Below are positions 8,568-14,747 of a stretch of DNA of 16,409 nt, in pieces (the first letter of the stretch is position 1; the number at the start of each line of letters is the position of its first letter). A model generated the notes under the pieces. The model saw only the letters and a list, made by a program, of their open reading frames with translations. It ran no database searches and was not told where the DNA came from. Where the stretch lies: the NCBI GenBank assembly GCA_031273705.1, contig JAISRJ010000080.1, forward strand, positions 1 through 16,409. The letters are read 5' to 3'. The position numbers and the translations under genes were made by a program. Source of the stretch: Clostridiales bacterium (GTDB lineage: Bacteria > Bacillota > Clostridia > Lachnospirales > WQUN01).

Positions 8568-8665
8568 TGTTTCAGCAATTTAAAATACAAACGGAAAAGT
8601 TCATTTTTAAAACCGCTCATTTGTGAGACTGCTCATTTTGTAAAACTGCCATATATTCTAAAAAA

Positions 8666-8695
8666 CCCGCAGAGGATTATTCCTTTGCGGGTTTT
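8666..8695. terminator. Bidirectional intrinsic terminator
   Basis: Stem CCCGCAGAGG (8666-8675) pairs with CCTTTGCGGG (8682-8691), ten pairs with one G-T, around a 6-base loop. TTTT follows on the plus strand and A-rich sequence precedes it, which gives a T-run on the minus strand. It can therefore end both the plus-strand tRNA transcript and the minus-strand hydrolase operon, whose last stop codon is at 8721. Confidence 0.9.
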
Positions 8696-8720
8696 GTACA
8701 CTTTAGGGTAAAATCAAATA

Positions 8721-9524
8721 TTAATAATAATAGCTGTGTCTGCCGATAGTAAAGGCATATTGTCTGTTATTCGCAATCCAGTTCGATTTTGCGATTACAG
8801 GGTTCATGAAAAATAGAGTGTGCTCCGCGTTATTGCGCCCTTCAAGGGCTTCTAGAGCGGCAATGTAACTTTCGGTAGACGGGGAATTGTTTATAGCTCC
8901 GTTTATGGTAGGTGTGAATTGTACGCCATATTTTCGATCAAAAATCACGTCCTTAATAGTTGAGGGATACAAACCGCTGTCTCGACGATTTATAATCACA
9001 TTGGCGACCCCCAGTTTTGAAGGGTACGATTCTCCCTTTGCTTCCGCCTCCACTATTTTAGAAAGCCATTCCAGATCCTCTTCCGTATAGTTATTATATC
9101 TGGGCAGGACCGCCAAAGCTTCGGCTTCGGTCGTCTTTTTTCCATTTGTGTTGATAGTAATGATATTGTATGACAATTGTCTTGTTTTCGCGCCAAAGAC
9201 ATCCTCAAAGAAATCCGGCGGAGTCATCATAACGTCGTTCACAATCTTTTCACCGGTTGTTTTGCTTTTTTCCCCGCGGGCGACTGTCGCTTCTTTCGTA
9301 TCCGGATTCCAAGTGACGCTGGCGCCAAGGGTTTCGCATATATATCTTAAAGGAAGATACATTTCATTTTCTATGAAGATCGGTGAAACAGATGGGTTGA
9401 TTCTTTTATTATCCAAAACAATTCGATATTTTGGCGCTGCGACACTGCCTTTAACCGTTACCGTATTGCATATTATAAAGGAAAAAATGATTGCGGCCGC
9501 TACTCTTCGTATAGGTACTAAAAT
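8721..9524 (-). CDS. SleB/CwlJ-type cell-wall hydrolase with N-terminal stalk domain (apparent AUU start)
   Basis: Secreted peptidoglycan hydrolase of the SleB/CwlJ (Hydrolase_2) family, which acts as a lytic enzyme on spore cortex or cell wall. From the proposed start (267 aa) it has a signal peptide (PIRR, a hydrophobic run at 8-24, then SVAAP) and a copper-amine-oxidase-like stalk domain (about 33-85, ending in GASVTWNPDTKEATVARG). After a linker comes the catalytic domain from about 146 to the end, with the AEAKGE motif (probable catalytic Glu161), ANVIINRR and a C-terminal His/Tyr-rich end. The first conventional start is TTG 9416, which has no ribosome-binding site and would cut off the signal peptide and the first stalk strand. 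The frame stays open upstream to a stop near 9551 with no ATG, GTG or TTG. AAGGAG at 9540-9535 lies 10 bases before ATT 9524. The start may be AUU, or a sequence error may hide it; the 8721-9416 part is secure. Confidence 0.85.
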   Translation of the reverse strand: MLVPIRRVAAAIIFSFIICNTVTVKGSVAAPKYRIVLDNKRINPSVSPIFIENEMYLPLRYICETLGASVTWNPDTKEATVARGEKSKTTGEKIVNDVMMTPPDFFEDVFGAKTRQLSYNIITINTNGKKTTEAEALAVLPRYNNYTEEDLEWLSKIVEAEAKGESYPSKLGVANVIINRRDSGLYPSTIKDVIFDRKYGVQFTPTINGAINNSPSTESYIAALEALEGRNNAEHTLFFMNPVIAKSNWIANNRQYAFTIGRHSYYY

Positions 9525-9532
9525 AAATAAAC

Positions 9533-9586
9533 AGCTCCTTGTTGTGAATTTTTAAGTAATGGCTATATTCTAGCCAACAAAGAGCT
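9533..9586 (-). promoter_or_regulatory. Leader stem-loop that pairs with the hydrolase ribosome-binding site
   Basis: On the minus-strand transcript, AGCUCUUUGUUG (9586-9575) pairs with all 12 bases of CAACAAGGAGCU (9544-9533), with one G-U pair. The second arm contains the AAGGAG ribosome-binding site of the hydrolase. The loop holds a second small hairpin, TGGCTA/TAGCCA (9560-9565, 9571-9576), sharing two bases with the first arm. The stem is followed by GTTTATTTATTTT, so it could also act as a partial intrinsic terminator after nnrD/nnrE. Pairing is seen directly; control of translation or transcription is inferred. Confidence 0.6.
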
Positions 9587-9605
9587 TATTAATACTTGCG
9601 GGGGG

Positions 9606-11153
9606 TTAGGGCTTGGATTCAAAGCGTTTCAAAACAGCGGGAATTTTTTCCAGCAAATCCGTAGCCGTCACACTGTAATTTGATAATTCCTCGCCCGCGC
9701 GTTCGCCCGCCTTACCGTGAATATACATTGCAAGGTTGGCCGCGGTAAAGGTATCTAACCCCTGCCCAAGCAATCCCGCGATAATACCCGTAAGCACGTC
9801 GCCTGATCCGGCTTTCGCAAGGGCGGAACATCCGCTCGCGTTAATATAATTGTGCCCGGACGGACTGGCGCATACGGAACGGGCGTCCTTTAATACCGTT
9901 ACAACCTCAAATTCGCGAGCAAACTCACCGGCCACATTTATGGTGTTATCCAAAATTTCTTGTATAGTCAATCCGGTCAGGCGGCTCATTTCGCCCGGGT
10001 GTGGGGTTATTATACAGGGGGATTGGATTTTTTTCAGAATATTTACATTCGTCGAGACGGCGTTAAGCCCATCCGCGTCGATGACAATCGGTACATTGGC
10101 AGCCTCCAGTAGCGCGAAAACAAATTCCGTCACGTGCTCACCGACGCCCAACCCCGGCCCGACATATATTACATCGGCCCGTTTCAAACCCTCAGATATA
10201 GCGTCAAAGCTGCGTTTATAGAGCATCCCGGATTTTTCCGGTAAAATGTGAGTAACAACTTCTTTCACACTCTGGTGAATTATACTTGCCACAGACGGTA
10301 CAACGCAGGCGCAAACATAACCCGCCCCCGCTTTATAAGCAGCCGCGCATGAAAGTACGGCCGCGCCGGGCATTGCGTTAGAACCCGTAAAGGCATAAAT
10401 CCGTCCGAAACTGCCCTTGTTGGATCTTTGCCGCCGCACGGGCAGCAGAGATGGGATTTCTTCATCCGTGTAAATTCTCATATTTGTATCGGCAGCCAAA
10501 GTCGGGGGTAATGAAATATCTGCGACCTCTATTTTACCGGTATAAGCCGCCCCGGGATAAAGGACCATTCCTATTTTTGGATACCCGAGTGTTACGGTCA
10601 TGTTGGCCTTTATGGCTTTGCCCATCACTTGACCGGTATCGGCGTTTATGCCCGATGGTATATCTACGGAAATGATATATTTTGCGTATGTGTTAATCAT
10701 ATCGATGATATATTCAAAACTGCCCTCAACACGCCGTTCCAGACCTATTCCAAACAACGCGTCCACGACCATATCACAGGACTCTATGGCATAGGGTACA
10801 TCAAAGACACTCTCGCCGATTGGGATGGGTTCTATAGACAGCCCCATCTTACGGACGATTTCCAGATTTATGAGGGAATCGCCTCGTACCGACGAAGAAT
10901 CTCCGACAAGTATAATGCGAATCTCCACCCCCTTTAGATGGAGATGTCTGGCCAGAGCCAGTCCGTCGCCGCCGTTTCCGCCCGTACCCGCCGCAATTAA
11001 TACCTTGGGGTTCTTTTTGCCCGCCAGATAAGCCATGCAGTGTTCCAACAGACGCAAAGACGCGTTTTCCATCAGCAGCAGCCCCGGCAGACCCACATCG
11101 TCTATCGCGAATTGCTCAATTCTTCTCATTTGAGATCGGGAAACAACCTTCAT
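9606..11153 (-). CDS. nnrDE: Bifunctional NAD(P)H-hydrate epimerase / ADP-dependent NAD(P)H-hydrate dehydratase
   Basis: Repairs hydrated NADH and NADPH: the N-terminal domain interconverts the R and S hydrates and the C-terminal domain dehydrates the S form using ADP. From the chosen start (515 aa), the epimerase part (about 1-215) carries GTGGNGGDG (56-64), DALFGIG (131-137) and VDIPSGI (163-169). The dehydratase part (about 225-510) carries NKGSFGRI (245-252), PHPGEMSRL (384-392) and AKAGSGDVLTG (446-456). The first glycine-rich loop has Gly where Asn is common (GNGGDG is intact). The frame extends to ATG 11207, but ATG 11153 has AAGGTGG seven bases upstream and begins at the conserved MKVVSRSQM, so it is chosen. 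It follows acpS by 85 bases, a common pairing in Firmicutes. Confidence 0.95.
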   Translation of the reverse strand: MKVVSRSQMRRIEQFAIDDVGLPGLLLMENASLRLLEHCMAYLAGKKNPKVLIAAGTGGNGGDGLALARHLHLKGVEIRIILVGDSSSVRGDSLINLEIVRKMGLSIEPIPIGESVFDVPYAIESCDMVVDALFGIGLERRVEGSFEYIIDMINTYAKYIISVDIPSGINADTGQVMGKAIKANMTVTLGYPKIGMVLYPGAAYTGKIEVADISLPPTLAADTNMRIYTDEEIPSLLPVRRQRSNKGSFGRIYAFTGSNAMPGAAVLSCAAAYKAGAGYVCACVVPSVASIIHQSVKEVVTHILPEKSGMLYKRSFDAISEGLKRADVIYVGPGLGVGEHVTEFVFALLEAANVPIVIDADGLNAVSTNVNILKKIQSPCIITPHPGEMSRLTGLTIQEILDNTINVAGEFAREFEVVTVLKDARSVCASPSGHNYINASGCSALAKAGSGDVLTGIIAGLLGQGLDTFTAANLAMYIHGKAGERAGEELSNYSVTATDLLEKIPAVLKRFESKP

Positions 11154-11238
11154 TGAATTTCCACCTTTTGTATTTCTTTGTCCAATTGATAAACTGTACA
11201 CACTCATGGATATAATCTGCCGGGCGTAGCGGACGGTT

Positions 11239-11613
11239 TCACTCAGGCATGTCTGAAATTACTGCGACTGCGGTCGCGGCCGCTGTTGTTTTGCAGTGTG
11301 AAATGCTTATAAAAAACCCCCAACGGTTTTCAGAGCAAAGTATCGCAAACGCGCCTCTTGGATTTACCATGGGTTTGCCGCTCGCGTCATGTAAAATCTC
11401 CACCTCGTTCAGCTGAAAACGACCAAGCCCAATACCGATAGATTTTACCGCGGCTTCCTTTGCGGCAAATAGACCGGCGTAAGTCTGCGGCGACTTAACC
11501 GCGCAATAACTCTGCTCTTCTTTGGAGTAGACTCTGCTTATAAAACGTGGATTTTTTATAGCGTTAGCTACGCGTTCTATTTCAATTATATCTGTACCGA
11601 CTCCATAGATCAT
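11239..11613 (-). CDS. acpS: Holo-[acyl-carrier-protein] synthase
   Basis: Transfers 4'-phosphopantetheine from coenzyme A to the serine of acyl carrier protein, activating it for fatty-acid synthesis. At 124 aa it has the usual family length. The metal- and CoA-binding signatures are present: GTDIIEIER (6-14) with Asp8, LFAAKEA (48-54) with Glu53, and SISHCK (103-108). The start codon overlaps the preceding coiled-coil gene stop as ATGA (4 bases), so the two are probably translated together. A purine-rich AGAAGAGAAG lies directly before the ATG. Confidence 0.96.
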   Translation of the reverse strand: MIYGVGTDIIEIERVANAIKNPRFISRVYSKEEQSYCAVKSPQTYAGLFAAKEAAVKSIGIGLGRFQLNEVEILHDASGKPMVNPRGAFAILCSENRWGFFISISHCKTTAAATAVAVISDMPE

Positions 11614-12269
11614 ACTTCTCTTCTTTCTTTGTTAAACCCGGACAGGACTCCATCCAATAGGTTCAGAAGCTCGGAACCTATCATATTATGAAGTAGTTGG
11701 TATGTGCGCGCCGCTTCTTCTTCGCAATCCGCTTTTTCCGCTGTCGCCTGCCGCAATTCCAACCTAATCTTTTCTATTATAGGAATAAGCGCTTGGCTGC
11801 GCGCTCTGCTTTTGCGCAGATTAAAATAAATGCCAAAAACTGTTTCCAGCATCATCTCACGGTTTGCCTTATCCAGTTGCGGGGGCAGTTTATCAGATTT
11901 TTTCTCTATTTGTTCCAATTCGTTGTTTATATCCAGCACCGCTTTTTGAAATTCGCTTATCGCCTCTTTTGCCTCCAGGCTGTTTTTGTTGTGGGCGTCT
12001 TGTGAAAGATTAATTATGTGGCGCAGGCATTCCTTTTTTTTCCTGATTAAATCTTCCTCGGTTTCGCGGTATCTGGCGTGTTCTTTCATTAAATCGGTAA
12101 TCTTTCTTTCTAAAGAAATGATTTTGGTTGACTTGTGATTCTTAAATTGTTCCTGCCAAAGCGCGTCCAAAATAAGCGTTGGCGGTTTTATATCGGCAAG
12201 CAGCTCCGAAAGCCTGTCATATAGATCATTTCTCTTACGAAATAAACGTCTCAATACAATACCGCCCAA
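11610..12269 (-). CDS. Hypothetical coiled-coil protein coupled to acpS
   Basis: I do not recognise this 219-aa protein. It has no signal peptide or membrane segment, so it is probably cytoplasmic. Most of the length is charged helix with heptad-like spacing, with coiled coil likely at about 45-130 and 150-200 (for example LERKITDLMKEH and INNELEQIEKKSD). The N-terminus is basic (RRLFRKRND). The open frame begins at TTG 12269, seven bases after the DUF4321 gene, but without a ribosome-binding site. TTG 12254 has GGCGG seven bases upstream and may be the true start, giving 214 aa. The stop overlaps the acpS start by 4 bases. Context offers no specific role beyond co-expression in this operon. 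Confidence 0.75.
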   Translation of the reverse strand: MGGIVLRRLFRKRNDLYDRLSELLADIKPPTLILDALWQEQFKNHKSTKIISLERKITDLMKEHARYRETEEDLIRKKKECLRHIINLSQDAHNKNSLEAKEAISEFQKAVLDINNELEQIEKKSDKLPPQLDKANREMMLETVFGIYFNLRKSRARSQALIPIIEKIRLELRQATAEKADCEEEAARTYQLLHNMIGSELLNLLDGVLSGFNKERREV

Positions 12270-12276
12270 AATAAGA

Positions 12277-12528
12277 CTACAATCGTTTGTGCGCGAAAGC
12301 GCCTAATGCCAGTCCTAAGATGCCCGAAATACTAATATTAAAATTAATGCCAAATACTAAATGTATTATACCCAAATCTATGTCAAATGGCTGATCCAAG
12401 CCGAACGTCTTACCATAATTCAACCAGCTAAGAGCGGGATACTGACCTAAATAAAACCCCAAAAACCCTCCTATTACCAAGCCTGCCAGCAACATAATCA
12501 GCAAACTCCAGCCATTCTTTCCATCCAT
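12277..12528 (-). CDS. DUF4321-like small membrane protein
   Basis: Small membrane protein of 83 aa with two hydrophobic segments: about 8-28 (a Gly-rich LLAGLVIGGFLGFYLG run) and about 50-79. The central pattern LSWLNYGKTFGL, then DLGIIHLVFGI and NISISGILGLALG, matches what I know of the DUF4321 family of Clostridia, whose function is unknown. The open frame reaches 12573, but ATG 12528 has GGGGGG seven bases upstream and starts at MDGKNG, so it is chosen. It is the second gene of the operon behind the 13241-13269 promoter. Family assignment is from memory of its pattern. Confidence 0.8.
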   Translation of the reverse strand: MDGKNGWSLLIMLLAGLVIGGFLGFYLGQYPALSWLNYGKTFGLDQPFDIDLGIIHLVFGINFNISISGILGLALGAFAHKRL

Positions 12529-12530
12529 AG

Positions 12531-12548
12531 AAAAGCCCCCCAGCTTTT
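12531..12548 (-). repeat. Small hairpin carrying the DUF4321 gene ribosome-binding site in its loop
   Basis: AAAAGC (12531-12536) and GCTTTT (12543-12548) form a 6-bp stem around a 6-base loop. On the transcript the G-rich loop plus the adjoining stem G forms the putative ribosome-binding site of the DUF4321 gene, and TTTTCT follows. It could be a weak attenuator after the lipoprotein gene, or chance. Confidence 0.35.
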
Positions 12549-12579
12549 TTTGATAAGAAAATAAGTAAATCACAAATTC

Positions 12580-13203
12580 TTATATCGTAGGATATTCAAA
12601 TTTATTATCGAAGTCAATCAACCAGACACCGTCTGATTGAACCATATTAACGCGCATATAGATTAATGTTTGTTTAGAATAATCTTCCGGGTGAACGGAT
12701 TCAAAATCAATATAACCCGTACCGTCGCCGTTGTCTGTAAACTCGCCGTCGCTTAGAAACGGGAATACAATATTTGCCATGTCTCGTCTTGTACGAATAT
12801 CCAAAGTGGCAAGATCCTTGTCGTTCTCTTCCTTATAGGATACCTTTGACAGAGGTTTGCTTTTAAAATAGAACAGATTGTATTCGCCTTCCCACAAACC
12901 GTTTATTCCGCATTCTATATAGATATGAGCCGTATCGATGGCGCTGGCATCCTTCAGCAGTGAAGTATCGAAATTAAAATCCTTAACATACGCGTCATAG
13001 AGTGCCCTTTGAGATTCGGTCAACTCAAATCGCGTTTCGATATTTTCACCGAAAACCTGATCATAGTCGCCTGTGGGAATTTCAACCTGCTCTTGATGAA
13101 CTTCAACTTCTGTAGGGGTTGGGGTAGATGTGTCAATTACAGTGTTTCGACCGCAACCGCTAAAGGCAAAGATTATAGTAATTATTAAGAGTAATTTTTT
13201 CAT
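12580..13203 (-). CDS. Putative lipoprotein of unknown function
   Basis: Secreted lipoprotein of 207 aa. The N-terminus has a lipoprotein signal: MKK, a hydrophobic run, then FSGC with the lipidated cysteine at residue 17. A Thr/Pro- and Glu-rich linker follows (about 22-45). The remaining acidic domain (about 55-207) looks mixed alpha/beta, with several Asp-Gly turns such as DNGDGTGYIDF and VQSDGVWLIDFDNKF. That end is suggestive of a compact beta-sheet fold of the kind seen in small extracellular lipoproteins, but I cannot name the family. ATG 13203 has a strong GGAGGG ribosome-binding site. The longer frame to 13269 is rejected because its start lies inside the -35 box of the promoter. It is the first gene of the operon that continues to the SleB-like hydrolase. 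Confidence 0.88.
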   Translation of the reverse strand: MKKLLLIITIIFAFSGCGRNTVIDTSTPTPTEVEVHQEQVEIPTGDYDQVFGENIETRFELTESQRALYDAYVKDFNFDTSLLKDASAIDTAHIYIECGINGLWEGEYNLFYFKSKPLSKVSYKEENDKDLATLDIRTRRDMANIVFPFLSDGEFTDNGDGTGYIDFESVHPEDYSKQTLIYMRVNMVQSDGVWLIDFDNKFEYPTI

Positions 13204-13240
13204 GGTTCCCTCCTGGATGAGATATGAAATGTTTAGAGGA

Positions 13241-13269
13241 ATTATATCGTTTTTCTTTGTATAGGTCAA
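13241..13269 (-). promoter_or_regulatory. Near-consensus SigA promoter of the lipoprotein-to-hydrolase operon
   Basis: On the minus strand: -35 TTGACC (13269-13264), exactly 17 bases, then -10 TATAAT (13246-13241). The predicted start of transcription is about 13234, giving a leader of about 30 bases before ATG 13203. Gene spacing downstream, mostly overlaps or short gaps, suggests it serves six genes to 8721. Confidence 0.88.
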
Positions 13270-13318
13270 ACGTTTGGGATATTTGTAGTAGATAAAATTT
13301 TTAAGCTGCCGATAATGA

Positions 13319-13345
13319 ACGCCTGTCTTATTCGGACATACAATA
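13319..13345 (+). promoter_or_regulatory. SigK-like sporulation promoter of the amidase
   Basis: AC at 13319-13320, 16 bases, then CATACAATA at 13337-13345. This matches the SigK pattern known from Bacillus subtilis (AC, about 16 bases, CATAnnnTA). The same -10 also fits SigE (CATACAnT), but no SigE -35 is seen at the right distance. Transcription would begin near 13352, just before the AAGGAGG ribosome-binding site at 13360-13366. The motif is short, so support is moderate. Confidence 0.5.
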
Positions 13346-13373
13346 ATAATAGCAGTGACAAGGAGGTAAAAAT

Positions 13374-14141
13374 ATGAAAATCACTGACGCGCTTTTAACA
13401 ACGGGCGCAGTTCACGGCAGACCGGGTAAGGCGATTACGCCAAAGGGCATAGTGGTTCACTATGTGGGCAACCCAAACACGTCGGCAATGGCTAACCGGA
13501 ATTATTTTGAGAATGGCGGAAACCAAGTTTCTTCTCATTATATTGTCGGGCTTTCGGGGGAAATTATACGCTGTATACCCGAAACGGAAATCGCGTGGCA
13601 CGCTGGTGTGGCATACGGTAATGCTTTTATAGAGCAAGCGAAGAAAAATAATAGTATATACTATGGAATCGAGAACTGTCATCCCGATCAGCAAGGGAAG
13701 TTTAACAATAAAACCAGGCAAAGCCTGGTCGAGTTATGCGCCGACATGTGCGTGCGGCACGGATTCGATCCGATGAAATCCATCTATACACATAACGAGG
13801 TGACCGGCAAGACGTGTCCGGTTTATTATACAAAAAACCCTAGCGAGTGGTTAAAGCTTAAAAATGACATTAATGAATATATGCAAAAATCCAATCTGCC
13901 GGAGGGATATATAAATCTGACGGTGGATGGGATAAACTACGAGGTTGAAGCGAAGAACATCGCGGGCAGGTTTTATATTTCGCTTAATCTGATAAATCAG
14001 ATTATGGAGAATAAGTCTATAGTCAGTATAAGGGACGTGTTGGAGGCTAATGATTACACGGTTACGTGGAACGAGCGTCTTCAAAGGATTACGGGAGTGA
14101 AAAAGGAGAAGAGCTTTAAGAATATGTCCGGTGAAGAGTAA
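13374..14141 (+). CDS. N-acetylmuramoyl-L-alanine amidase (Amidase_2, T7-lysozyme type) with C-terminal stalk domain
   Basis: Zinc amidase that cuts the bond between N-acetylmuramic acid and L-alanine in peptidoglycan (255 aa). The Amidase_2 domain spans about 15-165. His29 (VVHYVG), His140 and Cys148 are the predicted zinc ligands, with Lys146 and Tyr56 as probable catalytic residues. The His-x7-Cys spacing and Lys two before Cys match T7 lysozyme (His122, Lys128, Cys130). Residues about 180-248 form a degenerate copper-amine-oxidase-like stalk domain (for example VSIRDVLEANDYTVTWNE). There is no signal peptide, so it stays in the cytoplasm or is released by lysis, as for phage endolysins and Bacillus CwlC/CwlH. 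The start has a strong AAGGAGG. It has its own promoter and is the only plus-strand protein gene. No phage genes surround it. Confidence 0.94.
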   Translation: MKITDALLTTGAVHGRPGKAITPKGIVVHYVGNPNTSAMANRNYFENGGNQVSSHYIVGLSGEIIRCIPETEIAWHAGVAYGNAFIEQAKKNNSIYYGIENCHPDQQGKFNNKTRQSLVELCADMCVRHGFDPMKSIYTHNEVTGKTCPVYYTKNPSEWLKLKNDINEYMQKSNLPEGYINLTVDGINYEVEAKNIAGRFYISLNLINQIMENKSIVSIRDVLEANDYTVTWNERLQRITGVKKEKSFKNMSGEE

Positions 14142-14165
14142 GACTTCTTTGCAGGGCGAAGCTCA

Positions 14166-14199
14166 CCCCCGGCGGCAAACGTCTGCCCGCCGCCGGGGG
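14166..14199. repeat. GC-rich 11-bp hairpin between convergent genes
   Basis: CCCCCGGCGGC (14166-14176) pairs perfectly with GCCGCCGGGGG (14189-14199) around a 12-base loop. It lies between the amidase stop (14141) and the stop of the minus-strand gene (14201-14203), so both transcripts end into it. Neither strand has a T-run after the stem. It probably stabilises 3' ends or aids termination, but it is not a standard intrinsic terminator. Confidence 0.65.
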
Positions 14200-14200
14200 A

Positions 14201-14743
14201 TTATCTCACGTATCTGAACTGAATTATACCGCCCTCCGGAGTATTTATTCTTACATCTTCCAGAGGCGTCCACTCGCGCCACTTGCCCAGCCAAATTTCC
14301 AGGGTGCCGTTCTTTGGCTGGCGGCGGACGGAAAGATCTTTTAAATCTAACGTCCGAGTCCATTTTCTGTCTGATAAAAGCTGCCTTAGCGTCATTTCTT
14401 GACTTCCGCCGGGGATTTGTATGTAGAATAAATTATCATCCGCCATTTTTATATTCCTTAGCATGACCTGTATGTGTATCGGTGTGTCAGTGTTCGTGGC
14501 CGCCGGAGGAGTTTTAACAGCGGCCGGTCTTACCGAAGACGCTTTTATCGGGATTGGCGGCGCTTCGGACGTTTCTTCGTTAAGTGATTTTTTATTCGTT
14601 ATATCCAGAAGGAAAACTATCGCCGCGCAAGCTATCGCTATGATTAGCAAAATCAGGAATATCCCCAAATAGTCCAAATCCTTAATTGGTTGAGGGAGAC
14701 CCGTGCCGGCAAATGGTTTTTCATACAACGCGCTCAAATGCAT
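14201..14743 (-). CDS. Hypothetical single-pass membrane protein downstream of the PBP
   Basis: I do not recognise this 180-aa protein. It has a short N-terminal segment (1-24), one membrane helix at about 26-46, then a Pro/Ala/Thr-rich linker (about 56-88). A C-terminal domain of about 90 residues (89-180) looks beta-rich and carries the basic and aromatic patches RKWTRTLDL, LSVRRQPKNG and WLGKWREWTPL. The absence of a positive region before the helix, and the basic residues after it, leave the orientation unclear. ATG 14743 has GAGGTG five bases upstream and lies only four bases after the PBP stop, so the two genes are surely co-transcribed. A role with the PBP in wall synthesis is inferred from this linkage alone. 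Confidence 0.82.
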   Translation of the reverse strand: MHLSALYEKPFAGTGLPQPIKDLDYLGIFLILLIIAIACAAIVFLLDITNKKSLNEETSEAPPIPIKASSVRPAAVKTPPAATNTDTPIHIQVMLRNIKMADDNLFYIQIPGGSQEMTLRQLLSDRKWTRTLDLKDLSVRRQPKNGTLEIWLGKWREWTPLEDVRINTPEGGIIQFRYVR

Positions 14744-14747
14744 CAGT

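Noticed and set aside
8441..8626. Small plus-strand open frame across the tRNA
   Set aside because: The frame spans the tRNA-Val gene; its GRLAQLVERHLDVV-like translation is the usual false product of reading a tRNA.
8588..8650. Imperfect short repeats (CTCATTTTGT-like) between tRNA and terminator
   Set aside because: There are only two or three degenerate copies in an AT-rich tRNA trailer, with no array structure, so not a CRISPR or functional repeat on this evidence.
11154..11207. Longer nnrD/nnrE start at ATG 11207
   Set aside because: There is no ribosome-binding site there, while AAGGTGG precedes ATG 11153, where the conserved protein N-terminus begins.
13204..13269. N-terminal extension of the lipoprotein to TTG 13269
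   Set aside because: The extension would begin within the -35 box TTGACC of a near-consensus promoter. ATG 13203 has a strong GGAGGG and an ideal lipoprotein signal.
13374..14141. Amidase as part of a prophage lysis module
   Set aside because: The catalytic domain is phage-lysozyme-like, but there is no holin, tail or integrase gene nearby and it has its own promoter.
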